In this document: positions 17,711-30,500 of the stretch, piece by piece
How positions within the stretch are numbered: position 1 is the first letter of the stretch
Layout of the letters: the number at the start of each line of letters is the position of its first letter
From: Rhodospirillaceae bacterium
GTDB lineage: Bacteria > Pseudomonadota > Alphaproteobacteria > DSM-16000 > Inquilinaceae
Direction of reading: 5' to 3'
Length of the DNA stretch: 64,000 bases
Assembly: GCA_020638575.1 (NCBI GenBank)
Contig: JACKIH010000003.1
Location: 3,521,001 to 3,585,000 of the forward strand
The notes under the pieces: model-generated
Told to the model about the DNA's origin: nothing
Database searches by the model: none
Seen by the model: the letters and a program-made list of their open reading frames with translations, nothing else
Program-made: the position numbers and the translations under genes

Positions 17711-20700
17711 GACGCCCCCCACGCGGGGGTGCGGATTGAAACTCGTTCCGGCCGGTACTGACATCACTGCCCTAACGACGCCCCCCACGCGGGGGTGCGG
17801 ATTGAAACGCTCGGGTCCGCTTATGAGGTTGGCGAGCCCTTGACGCCCCCCACGCGGGGGTGCGGATTGAAACTTGGAGCTATGCCCTGCTGAGACCGTC
17901 GCTGCGGGACGCCCCCCACGCGGGGGTGCGGATTGAAACCTGGTTACCCTTCCAGCCCACTCCAGGGCCTGCGGGACGCCCCCCACGCGGGGGTGCGGAT
18001 TGAAACAAAATGTCACACAAGGGCCACCGCCCCCAAAGAGGACGCCCCCCACGCGGGGGTGCGGATTGAAACCCTGCTGTCCGCGGTTTCCGAGCTGCTC
18101 GCCAGGGACGCCCCCCACGCGGGGGTGCGGATTGAAACGTCAAGCTGTCCCGGCACGGCCTCCGGGCGCTCCGACGCCCCCCACGCGGGGGTGCGGATTG
18201 AAACAGGATAACTCGCCGCGCGGCCTCAGAGAAGTAGTCGACGCCCCCCACGCGGGGGTGCGGATTGAAACCAGACAGCGCGGTCATGCCGCGGCCGATC
18301 CGGAGGACGCCCCCCACGCGGGGGTGCGGATTGAAACAGCTCGACGGCCAGCGCCCGCAGTTTTCGGTACGCGACGCCCCCCACGCGGGGGTGCGGATTG
18401 AAACATCACATTCTCCCTCGGTTACGAGGTGCGCTGAGACGCCCCCCACGCGGGGGTGCGGATTGAAACTGTCGGCCTCCCTGGCCACCGTGACGGCCGC
18501 GTTGACGCCCCCCACGCGGGGGTGCGGATTGAAACTGGTCGATGAATACGACAGCGGCTGGTGCCGCGAGGACGCCCCCCACGCGGGGGTGCGGATTGAA
18601 ACGACAGCGATTGGATGCGTCCGCGCGCCAATTAACGACGCCCCCCACGCGGGGGTGCGGATTGAAACCGCAGCGACTGTCGCAACTGATCAAGGCTGGC
18701 CGGACGCCCCCCACGCGGGGGTGCGGATTGAAACAGTTCGTCGACAGTGGCCATGGTGTCTCCGTCAGGACGCCCCCCACGCGGGGGTGCGGATTGAAAC
18801 GTGGGCCAGCACCTGGTCGGCCGCGGTTACGGCGGGACGCCCCCCACGCGGGGGTGCGGATTGAAACTCCGTGCCTCGGCAATCTTCGCCTGCAAAATGG
18901 CGACGCCCCCCACGCGGGGGTGCGGATTGAAACAGCATCGGCACGGTGGTGCCGTCCCCCCGCCGCGACGCCCCCCACGCGGGGGTGCGGATTGAAACAC
19001 GGCCGCGTCGTGTGCCTCCTGCGCACCGCCCAAGACGCCCCCCACGCGGGGGTGCGGATTGAAACCCAAATTAGATCGGCATCTTCGACGGATTCGATTG
19101 ACGCCCCCCACGCGGGGGTGCGGATTGAAACAGCTGATCGGCCTGTCAGGCGACGAACTGCTGGTGACGCCCCCCACGCGGGGGTGCGGATTGAAACGGC
19201 GGTTTTCCGGGCATGGCCAAGGTTCGTTAGGGACGCCCCCCACGCGGGGGTGCGGATTGAAACTGTCCGCCAATCGTAAATGGGATAAGCGTTAAAAAGG
19301 ACGCCCCCCACGCGGGGGTGCGGATTGAAACAGCATCGGCACGGTGGTGCCGTCCCCCCGCCGCGACGCCCCCCACGCGGGGGTGCGGATTGAAACAGCC
19401 GGCAAGTCAGCCGCCATCGGCAGCGGCCATGACGCCCCCCACGCGGGGGTGCGGATTGAAACTGCGGGCGCTGCGGCATATGCGGCGGCGCCGCGGCCGA
19501 CGCCCCCCACGCGGGGGTGCGGATTGAAACCTGGGCTGCCAAGTGCAATAGGACGGTGCTGTCGACGCCCCCCACGCGGGGGTGCGGATTGAAACACCTT
19601 GCCGCGATCGGGCGAAGTGGCCGCCACGACGCCCCCCACGCGGGGGTGCGGATTGAAACGATGGATGCAGGATAACGCGCCGATGGAGGCGCGACGCCCC
19701 CCACGCGGGGGTGCGGATTGAAACAGGAGGCCATTAAGCAGGACCGGGCGCGCGAACCGACGCCCCCCACGCGGGGGTGCGGATTGAAACCCTTAATTTG
19801 GCGCCTAGCTCCACTCGGTCCAGATGACGCCCCCCACGCGGGGGTGCGGATTGAAACAATGCAATGCGCTGAACATCGATCCCAATATCTTGACGCCCCC
19901 CACGCGGGGGTGCGGATTGAAACCCCAACGCGGCCGGTGGTGCGCAGTCCCGATGGTCGGCGACGCCCCCCACGCGGGGGTGCGGATTGAAACCTGGGTG
20001 CCCGTTGCCAGCGTGTGCAGGGCCGCGACGCCCCCCACGCGGGGGTGCGGATTGAAACCACCCCCTGGCGCAGCTCGTCACTGTCCGGCTGGGACGCCCC
20101 CCACGCGGGGGTGCGGATTGAAACGTCGGTCATGTAGTTGGCATCGATCGCCACCCGGTGACGCCCCCCACGCGGGGGTGCGGATTGAAACGGCGGCTGT
20201 GGCCGCGATGTCGTAGGCGCTGGTGGACGCCCCCCACGCGGGGGTGCGGATTGAAACTTGGCGACGGTCTGTACGTAGTTGCTCAGTGCCGACGCCCCCC
20301 ACGCGGGGGTGCGGATTGAAACACCCTGCTCGGCAAGCGCCGGGCGCAGGCCGAGGGACGCCCCCCACGCGGGGGTGCGGATTGAAACAAGATCGGTACG
20401 CCGCTCTTGGAAGACAATTGCCGACGCCCCCCACGCGGGGGTGCGGATTGAAACTCCGAAGCGTGGGAAGCGGTATGATGCTCCACCGGACGCCCCCCAC
20501 GCGGGGGTGCGGATTGAAACTGGCCGCCCACCAGTCCGCCGAGCACCCCGCCGAGACGCCCCCCACGCGGGGGTGCGGATTGAAACGTGATCGCCGACGG
20601 TGCCACCGACTTCGCGGCCGACGCCCCCCACGCGGGGGTGCGGATTGAAACTCCGGTGTCAGGTCGGCAATCAAGGTACTGCCGAAGACGCCCCCCACGC

Positions 20701-23700
20701 GGGGGTGCGGATTGAAACGTCGCCTCCATCGAAAACGACGACCCGACCACTGGACGCCCCCCACGCGGGGGTGCGGATTGAAACAGCGAATCGTCGTCGG
20801 CAAACCGCACCACGCAATCGACGCCCCCCACGCGGGGGTGCGGATTGAAACTGGTCGATGAATACGACAGCGGCTGGTGCCGCGAGGACGCCCCCCACGC
20901 GGGGGTGCGGATTGAAACCCCAGCTTGAAGCCAAGCAGATCCTGCAGCGAACGACGCCCCCCACGCGGGGGTGCGGATTGAAACACCACCGGAGCGGCGT
21001 TGGACCCCACCTGCAGGTGACGCCCCCCACGCGGGGGTGCGGATTGAAACGGCGTAGCCGGGGATGGCGTCGATCAGATCGGCCAGACGCCCCCCACGCG
21101 GGGGTGCGGATTGAAACACCGGCGCGTCGATCATGGTGGTGGCGCCGCCGCCGACGCCCCCCACGCGGGGGTGCGGATTGAAACCTCTCCCAGGCCTTCT
21201 ATCAGAAGTACGTGATGCGACGCCCCCCACGCGGGGGTGCGGATTGAAACCTCGACTGTCAAATTGTGCCTACCCAAAACGCTGACGCCCCCCACGGGGG
21301 TGCGGATTGAAACCTTTAAACCATACGTAATTGCTGTTTTTGACGGCGAGGACGCCCCCACGCGGGGTGCGGATTGAAACTCCGCCCCGGTCACGCCGAG
21401 CTGTCCGGCCGCCTGACGCCCCCGCGCGGGGTGCGGATTGAAACCCTGAGAATCCATTCTTCGACCAAGAATATGCATGACGCCCCACGCGGGGTGCGGA
21501 TTGAAACATCCGTAATCGCCACACTCATATTGAAACCACGGAGACGCCCCCACGCGGGGGTGCGGATTGAAACTCTCGCGAAATGAAAGAACGCGCGAAT
21601 ATTGTCAGGACGCCCCCACGCGGGGGTGCGGATTGAAACCCAATGAGATTCTAAATATCTCCTCTGATGATCCATTGGACGCCCCCCACGCGGGGGTGCG
21701 GATTGAAACATACCGTGTGATGGATGCGCCTAGGTCCTCCATATGACGCCCCCCACGCGGGGGTGCGGATTGAAACCGCCCCAGCTCGCGCAGGGACAGT
21801 TCGACGGCGCCGACGCCCCCCACGCGGGGGTGCGGATTGAAACGTGAACAAGCTCGGCGGGCGCGCGAAGACCAAGCGACGCCCCCCACGCGGGGGTGCG
21901 GATTGAAACCACCGCATGGTGCGGCCCGACAACACGGGGCCAATGACGCCCCCCACGCGGGGGTGCGGATTGAAACATCGACATCCGCCGCCCGCCTCGC
22001 CCCATTGGCTGGACGCCCCCCACGCGGGGGTGCGGATTGAAACGCTTTTTGTTTGGGTAAAGCTCAACCCCTTACACGACGCCCCCCACGCGGGGGTGCG
22101 GATTGAAACGAGATCGAGCATCAGCCGCTTGACCCAGACGTCCGACGCCCCCCACGCGGGGGTGCGGATTGAAACCGCGCGCTCTATTTGCGCTCCGGCC
22201 TCACCCAGGGACGCCCCCCACGCGGGGGTGCGGATTGAAACGGCCGATGGTGGCGCGCCAACCGGCATCGCCGCCGACGCCCCCCACGCGGGGGTGCGGA
22301 TTGAAACTACCGAGGCAGCCCATTGCGTCGGCTCCGTCGCGACGCCCCCCACGCGGGGGTGCGGATTGAAACCGGCTGCCCGGCAAGGTTGAACACGCCA
22401 AGCGGGACGCCCCCCACGCGGGGGTGCGGATTGAAACATGTCCCCCGCCATGCCGCCCCTGTTGCTGAGCTGGACGCCCCCCACGCGGGGGTGCGGATTG
22501 AAACCAGTTTTTGGGCACCGGTCTGGTCGCTGCGCGTCAGGACGCCCCCCACGCGGGGGTGCGGATTGAAACAGCCACCCCCATGACGCGCTGCAATACG
22601 TGGCGCGACGCCCCCCACGCGGGGGTGCGGATTGAAACCGCCACGTTACCGGGCTGCGGGTGCGGCGGGCGCCGACGCCCCCCACGCGGGGGTGCGGATT
22701 GAAACCGGCTGACCGCGCGTCAGGCCGTGCAGAAATGGGGGACGCCCCCCACGCGGGGGTGCGGATTGAAACCACACATAGCGGTTGACGAACGGCCACG
22801 TTCGGTGACGCCCCCCACGCGGGGGTGCGGATTGAAACCCATCAACTGCCCCCCAGCAGCTTGCTGGCGCGGGTGACGCCCCCCACGCGGGGGTGCGGAT
22901 TGAAACCGCCGCGGCGGTGGGCCACACCCAAGGCACCCTGGACGCCCCCCACGCGGGGGTGCGGATTGAAACATCCATGTGTGCCACAGTAGTCCCGCCC
23001 CTGCGGGGACGCCCCCCACGCGGGGGTGCGGATTGAAACCCGCAGAAGACGAAGATCCGTCCGGAAGACCTGCGACGCCCCCCACGCGGGGGTGCGGATT
23101 GAAACTCCCCGCACCAGTTCTGGTAGACCATGTACAGATCGGACGCCCCCCACGCGGGGGTGCGGATTGAAACTTCCCCTTGCCCAGCCACACGCCCATG
23201 ATCTGCGCGGACGCCCCCCACGCGGGGGTGCGGATTGAAACCTGGTGCCGGCGCGCCGGAATGAACCCCGCCCGCGACGCCCCCCACGCGGGGGTGCGGA
23301 TTGAAACGATCTCCCCCAAGGCGCCGATGTAGCGCTCCGCCCCGACGCCCCCCACGCGGGGGTGCGGATTGAAACCGCCAGCAGCTCGTGCGGCTCGCAA
23401 CCCAGGGCTGGACGCCCCCCACGCGGGGGTGCGGATTGAAACCGCCAGGTGGGCGACAGCCGCTCCGAAAGCCGGCGACGCCCCCCACGCGGGGGTGCGG
23501 ATTGAAACACGGCTGGGCAGCCGCGCGCCGGTGGGACGCCGGACGCCCCCCACGCGGGGGTGCGGATTGAAACCCTTATTCGTTGTTGCGCGACGGAGCC
23601 GACGCAATGACGCCCCCCACGCGGGGGTGCGGATTGAAACCCGTTGCGCTCTGCGCAATAGTCCTGCGATGGAGACGCCCCCCACGCGGGGGTGCGGATT

Positions 23701-26700
23701 GAAACGGAGAGGCGGCCATGGCTCAGGCGGCCTCGGGAGACGCCCCCCACGCGGGGGTGCGGATTGAAACCCACGCAGAGACTCGGACCACCGAATGCGC
23801 CACGACGCCCCCCACGCGGGGGTGCGGATTGAAACCCGCGGTGTGGTCTGCCGGCGTGGTAGCAGAGCGGACGCCCCCCACGCGGGGGTGCGGATTGAAA
23901 CAGGTCAACAACGCGCCGACGGGCCGCGGCCGTCCGACGCCCCCCACGCGGGGGTGCGGATTGAAACCAGGCGGGTCTCGATGGCCCCGCGAACGTCCAG
24001 GTCGACGCCCCCCACGCGGGGGTGCGGATTGAAACTTCCGCGACACCTTGATCACGGCCCTGGAGAGCTAGACGCCCCCCACGCGGGGGTGCGGATTGAA
24101 ACCACATTGGCCAAGATGCCCGCCTCGACCGCCGACGACGCCCCCCACGCGGGGGTGCGGATTGAAACCGCGCCAGGGCATCTACCCGGCGGCTTTCGTG
24201 CTGGACGCCCCCCACGCGGGGGTGCGGATTGAAACGGCATGCCGGACGCCGGGGTGGTAGGCGAGCGACGGACGCCCCCCACGCGGGGGTGCGGATTGAA
24301 ACGCCCTCCCGGCCAGAGCCCATAGCTGACGCTGAAGACGCCCCCCACGCGGGGGTGCGGATTGAAACAATCAAATTGATTTCGTCGATCGATAGAATGT
24401 GCATGACGCCCCCCACGCGGGGGTGCGGATTGAAACCGTCCCCGGCCGCGCTGAAATCGGTTCCGACGCGGGACGCCCCCCACGCGGGGGTGCGGATTGA
24501 AACGCCGATCCGGGCACGCTGCACCAGGAAGTACAAGAGACGCCCCCCACGCGGGGGTGCGGATTGAAACTCCAGAGGATGTCAGAAATCTTCTTGGGGC
24601 TACCAGGACGCCCCCCACGCGGGGGTGCGGATTGAAACGCGGATCGGGTGTGGCGACAGCAGATGGAAGCGCGACGCCCCCCACGCGGGGGTGCGGATTG
24701 AAACCCGCGGAAACCGCGCAATCCCTGCGCGAGGATGTGACGCCCCCCACGCGGGGGTGCGGATTGAAACATGCACATACGCCGCCATGTTCTTAACGTC
24801 CGTGGACGCCCCCCACGCGGGGGTGCGGATTGAAACAACGGGATAGTCGTACGGCCCGATGCGGATCGGGACGCCCCCCACGCGGGGGTGCGGATTGAAA
24901 CTCCGCTCGCGAGCCGGTCCTCTCGCGCCACCCCAGGACGCCCCCCACGCGGGGGTGCGGATTGAAACATCCGCCCGTCGTAGGCGCCGCGGGCCTTCAG
25001 CGCCGACGCCCCCCACGCGGGGGTGCGGATTGAAACCTTGCGATACTGGCGCAGCGCCTCGATGCCGTCGGACGCCCCCCACGCGGGGGTGCGGATTGAA
25101 ACTGCAACGCCTTGGCGTAGTGCGGCAGGGCCTCGCGACGCCCCCCACGCGGGGGTGCGGATTGAAACTCGGCTTCTGGTCAGCGTCTGCTGCCTGTGCC
25201 AGGACGCCCCCCACGCGGGGGTGCGGATTGAAACAGCAATAGCGCGCCGTCGATAACCGCCCGCTGTATGACGCCCCCCACGCGGGGGTGCGGATTGAAA
25301 CGAGATGCTGGGGCCGGCCATCCAGGTGCGCCCGGGACGCCCCCCACGCGGGGGTGCGGATTGAAACTGGTTCTCGGTCTGCATGCCGGCCTTCAGGCGG
25401 GACGCCCCCCACGCGGGGGTGCGGATTGAAACGTTGGGTAGCGGCGCCAGCCCGTCGTAGGGCTCAGACGCCCCCCACGCGGGGGTGCGGATTGAAACCG
25501 CCTTGTGGTCGCGCAGCAGGCTGTAGATGGCGACGCCCCCCACGCGGGGGTGCGGATTGAAACCAACCATGCGGGTCCATGGTCAGGAAGGCGTTGAGAC
25601 GCCCCCCACGCGGGGGTGCGGATTGAAACTGCAAGCTCGCCCACATCCGCCCAGGTTAGGCGGGACGCCCCCCACGCGGGGGTGCGGATTGAAACTTCTG
25701 CGCCGCGGCATGGCCCTGATGCGCCTGGTGACGCCCCCCACGCGGGGGTGCGGATTGAAACTCCGCCCGGTCCTCGTAGCGAATGCCGCCCTCTGGACGC
25801 CCCCCACGCGGGGGTGCGGATTGAAACGTCCCATGGTGGCTCGCGACAATCGTCACACTCAGGACGCCCCCCACGCGGGGGTGCGGATTGAAACCCCACG
25901 GAGGGTGAGGCTCGGGACTATGCCTCCGACGCCCCCCACGCGGGGGTGCGGATTGAAACTCCGTTGATGGCCCCGAGAACCATCGCGCGGCGGGACGCCC
26001 CCCACGCGGGGGTGCGGATTGAAACTGCCGATAGGCCCTAGTCCAGGCGGATAGCCGCTGACGCCCCCCACGCGGGGGTGCGGATTGAAACAGCCACTCA
26101 GCGTGCGCCCTAAGGGCGCTCTCAATGGACGCCCCCCACGCGGGGGTGCGGATTGAAACCCCGCACGAGCCCGCCGCCGATGCACAGAATAGCGGACGCC
26201 CCCCACGCGGGGGTGCGGATTGAAACAGCAACACCAACCGTGCGACGGTGCCGGCGTCCCCGACGCCCCCCACGCGGGGGTGCGGATTGAAACAAGTTGC
26301 GCCCGCCGCCTCGGGCGACATCATCCAGGGACGCCCCCCACGCGGGGGTGCGGATTGAAACAGACTATTGATATAGTTGTTGCTCTGAATTCCAAAGGAC
26401 GCCCCCCACGCGGGGGTGCGGATTGAAACTTGTGCGTGCCCGATGCGCCCAACGCCGAGGGCGGGGACGCCCCCCACGCGGGGGTGCGGATTGAAACGTC
26501 AAAGAGCCGCTGGAACTTAGCGATGCCGAGGTGGACGCCCCCCACGCGGGAGTGCGGATTGAAACAGGCCCCTCTTCCCCCACCACCGCAAAGCCGCGAG
26601 GACGCCCCCCACGCGGGGGTGCGGATTGAAACAGCCACACGCTGCCCAGCGTGTTGCCGATGGTGGGACGCCCCCCACGCGGGGGTGCGGATTGAAACAC

Positions 26701-27362
26701 GATCTGGGCGGTGCGACCGATCAGGCGTCGGCCGACGCCCCCCACGCGGGGGTGCGGATTGAAACATGGTCGGGCCGTGGCGGTGATGGCGGGTGTAAGT
26801 GGACGCCCCCCACGCGGGGGTGCGGATTGAAACGGGCTATGAGCCGCTGCCTGCGCTGCGCCGACAGGACGCCCCCCACGCGGGGGTGCGGATTGAAACA
26901 CGGTGGCGCTGCAAAGGCTGATTGCGGCCGAAGGACGCCCCCCACGCGGGGGTGCGGATTGAAACGGGCCCGTGCCCATCGTGCTCGGCCGCCGCCGGGG
27001 ACGCCCCCCACGCGGGGGTGCGGATTGAAACCGTTATAACTATATAATGAGAAACTCTCGGAAAGAGACGCCCCCCACGCGGGGGTGCGGATTGAAACAG
27101 CACCGCTTCCTGCGCTTCCTCTGCGGCGGCGGGACGCCCCCCACGCGGGGGTGCGGATTGAAACTACTAACTTGAAGTCATACAACACGATAGCATTAGA
27201 CGCCCCCCACGCGGGGGTGCGGATTGAAACACAGTGAACACGTACTCACTTCCATCTGGTTCCAGACGCCCCCCACGCGGGGGTGCGGATTGAAACTTGG
27301 GTAAATTGCCGGAGGCTTGCGCTGTCTGCCGACGCCCCCCACGCGGGGGTGCGGATTGAAAC
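17711..27362 (+). CRISPR. Type I-C CRISPR array, 146 repeats by hand count
   Basis: A 32-nt repeat beginning GACGCCCCCC and ending GCGGATTGAAAC recurs every 64-70 nt from 17711 to 27362. My hand count gives 146 repeats and 145 spacers (mostly 33-35 nt; longest seen 38 nt at 19924-19961 and 21640-21677). The ATTGAAAC 3' handle and the stem-loop (C3-C9 with G15-G21, 5-nt loop) are typical of type I-C and oriented away from the leader, so transcription runs to the right. Nearly all repeats are identical, even at the far end. The exceptions are six consecutive variants at 21284-21639 and a single G-to-A at position 18 of the repeat at 26534. Two spacers occur twice (18536/20852 and 18934/19332). 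Long frames through the array are repeat artefacts. Confidence 0.99.
21284..21639 (+). repeat. Block of six variant CRISPR repeats inside the array
   Basis: Repeats 55-60 are shortened: 21284-21313 (30 nt, CG lost from the loop), 21351-21380 (30 nt), 21415-21444 (30 nt, loop A to G), 21479-21507 (29 nt), 21543-21573 (31 nt) and 21609-21639 (31 nt). Where a stem C is lost a matching G is lost too, or the lost base comes from the loop, so a 6-7 bp stem remains. The flanking repeats return to the 32-nt consensus. Confidence 0.9.
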
Positions 27363-27500
27363 GACTTGAGTTGGTGCACAGCAGGCCATCGCATTCGCAC
27401 CGCGGCACGCTGGAAAACGGTGACCTTCCGCAAGTGGGGTCCCCATCATGCCAACAATAATGCCAACAGAGACGATGGCCTGACGCCTTGGACTCCGTCT
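27363..27500. other. Trailer between the CRISPR array and hsdR
   Basis: A 138-nt gap after the last full repeat, before the hsdR stop codon. It contains no further repeat, gene or clear hairpin. The array (plus strand) and hsdR (minus strand) converge here, yet no intrinsic terminator is visible. Confidence 0.6.
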
Positions 27501-30500
27501 TCACAAGGCGGCGGCAAGCTGCGCCGACATCGCTTCGGCCTGCTGCAGAACGTTTTGAACGGCGGCATCCTGAAGGTCGGGCGGATAGCCATAGGTCCGC
27601 AGGATGCGCTTCACATGCCGCCGGATGTTGGCCCGCGCCGAGCTGCGATGCATCCAGTCGACGGTGACATTCGCCTTGATCGACTTCAGCAACTCGTGGG
27701 CGATCACCCAAAGGCTCGCATCGCCCATCAGGTCGCGTGCGCTCTCGTTGTCGGCCAGGGCATCGTAGAAGGCGATCTCTTCACGGCTCAGGCCGGACTC
27801 AGCGCCGCGCCTGCGGGCTTGCTGGATGTCCTTGGCCAGCGCCAGCAGCTCTTCCAGCACCTGTACCGTCGTCAAGGCGTTGGTGTGGTAGCGCCCGATC
27901 GCTGCTTCCAGGCGGTCGGAGAAGGCCTTCGCCTGGGTAACGTTCTGCCTGGACTGGGATCGCACCTCGCCATTGATCAGCTTGCGCAGCGCTTCAAGCG
28001 CCAAGTTCTTCCTCTCCATCTGGCGAACTTCGGCGAGGAATTCGTCCGACAGGATGGAGATGTCCGGTGTTTCCAGACCGGCCGCCTTCAGGATGTCGAT
28101 GATCTCCGTCGACACCACGGCCCGGCTGATCACCTGTTGGATCGCCAATTCGCGTTCCACTGAGCTTAGCCCACCGCTTGAAGTGCCTTTGCCCAGCGCG
28201 GCACGGACCGCCTGGAAGAAGCCGACTTCGTCGCGGATCGCGCGCGCCTCATCGCTCGCCGCCGCCAGGGCAAACGCCTTGGTGAGCGCCAGCACCCCAT
28301 CGGCAAAGCGCCGGTGCGCCCGCTTCTTCGTCTCGTCCGTCGTTTCCTGGGCGGCGGCTTCCTGCTGGAGGGTCAGCACCCAGTCAATGGCGCCGGCCAT
28401 GATCACGAGGCGCCGCTGTGCCGTGGCACCGGGGGCGAGGGCGGGGCGGTAGTCGAAGCCGTCGGACGCACCGGGCCGGAACATGTCCCGGACGATCTCA
28501 TATTTCTCCTGCAACACCCTGATGGCTTCGGACTCGTCGATGCCGGTCTGCTCACGATCGCCGCTGGCGTAGTCGCCCAAGGCGTTTTTCAGGTTCTGGG
28601 CGATGCCGATGTAGTCGACGATCAGCCCGGCCGGCTTGTCCCGGAACACCCGGTTGACCCGGGCGATCGCCTGCATCAGCCCGTGCCCGCGCATGGGCTT
28701 GTCGATGTACATGGTGTGCAGCGACGGCACGTCGAAGCCGGTCAGCCACATGTCGCGCACGATGACGATTTTCAGCGAGTCGTCCGCCGTCTTGAAGCGT
28801 TTGGCCAGTTCTTCGCGCCGCGCCTTGGGCTTTTTGCCGATATGTGGCTGCAGCGCTGCCGGATCGGTCGGCCCGCCGGTGATGACGACCTTGAGGGTGC
28901 CCGCCTTGTCGTCGTCGCTGTGCCAATCCGGCCGCAGGGCGACGAGCGCGTCATACAGTGCCGCACAGATCCGCCGGCTCATGCACACGATCATGGCTTT
29001 GCCGTCGAGTGCCGCGAACCGCGCCTCCACATGCGCCACCAGATCCTGCGCGATCAGCGCCAGGCGCTGTTCGGTGCCGACGACGGCTTCGATGCGGGAG
29101 AACTGGCGGTTGAGCCGTTCTTCTTCGCCTTCCGCGCAATCTTCCGTCAGCGCGGCGATGTCCGCATCGATCTTCGGCTTCTCGTCGTCCGGCAGTTCGA
29201 TGCGGGCGAGCCGGCTTTCGTAGTAGATCGGCACCGTCGCCCCGTCTTCGACCGCGCGGGCGATGTCGTAGATGTCGATGTATTCGCCGAACACGGCCGG
29301 CGTGTTGACATCGCCATGCTCAATCGGCGTTCCTGTAAAGCCGATGAAGGACGCGTGGGGCAGCGCATCGCGCATGTATTTCGCAAAGCCATAGGAGATG
29401 TCGCCGGTGGCACGGGCGACCTTTGCCTTCATGCCGTACTGGCTGCGGTGGGCCTCGTCGGCGATGACCACAACATTCCGCCGATCGGTCAGCGCCGGCA
29501 CGGCGGCCTCGCCCTCCATGGGCTGGAACTTCTGCAGGGTGGTGAAGATCACTCCGCCGGACGGGCGGTCGAGCAGGGCGCGCAAATGGTCCCGGCTTTC
29601 CGCCTGCTGCGGGGTCTGGCGCAGCAGGTCGCGGCACAGGGAGAAGGTGGCGAACAACTGGTCGTCCAGGTCGTTGCGGTCGGTCAGCACAACCAGGGTC
29701 GGGTTGGCCATGGCCGGATGCTTGATGATCTTGCCGGCGTAGAAGGCCATCAGCAGGCTCTTGCCGGAACCCTGGGTGTGCCAGATCACGCCGACACGCC
29801 GATCGCCCGCCGGAGCCGTGGCATCGAGCGTGCGGGCAACCGCCCGGCGCACCGCGTGGAACTGGTGATAGCCGGCCAGGATCTTGACCAGGCCGTTCGC
29901 CCCCTCGCCGAACACGATGAAGTCGCGCACCAGCTCCAGCAGGCAGCACTTGTCGAACACCCCCTTTAGAAGGGTTTCCAGCTCCGGCTTGCCCTTGGGC
30001 GCCAGGTCCTCGCCGTCGATGGTGCGCCACGGCATGAAGCGTTCCCGGTCCGCGGTCAGCGAGCCGATGCGCGCCGCCAAACCGTCGGAGATAATGAGGG
30101 CGGCGTTGCTGCGGAACAGCGCGGGGATGTGGGATCTGTAGGTTTGGAGCTGGTTGAAGGCGGCATCGAGCGTGGCGTGCTCGTCGCCGGCATTCTTCAA
30201 TTCGATGACGGCGATCGGCATTCCGTTGAGGAACACCACCACATCGGCGCGGCGGGTGACCCCGGCTTCGATCACGGTGAACTGGTTGACGGCGAGCCAG
30301 TCGTTGGCATCCGGGTCCTCGAAGTCGACCAAACGCACGTGGTCGCCCTTGATGACCCCGTCTTCGCCGTAGAACTCCACCGGCACGCCGCCGGTGATCA
30401 GGCCGTGCAGGCGCCGGTTTTCTTCAATCAGCCCTGGGAATTCCGTGTGGAACAGGCGGCGCAGCGCATCGGCGCGCGCTTCTTCGGGGATGGACGGGTT

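Noticed and set aside
21445..24404. Two spacers whose reverse strands both begin ATGCA(T/C)ATTCT, hinting at a shared phage gene start
   Set aside because: Only the first 11 bases agree; the rest diverges and chance similarity among 145 spacers is likely.
17711..27362. Many open reading frames of 60-740 codons with recurring peptides such as RTPAWGAS, HAGVRIET and NPHPRVGGV
   Set aside because: They are translations of the CRISPR repeat in different frames; the repeat lacks stops in most frames. No ribosome sites or domains support them as proteins.
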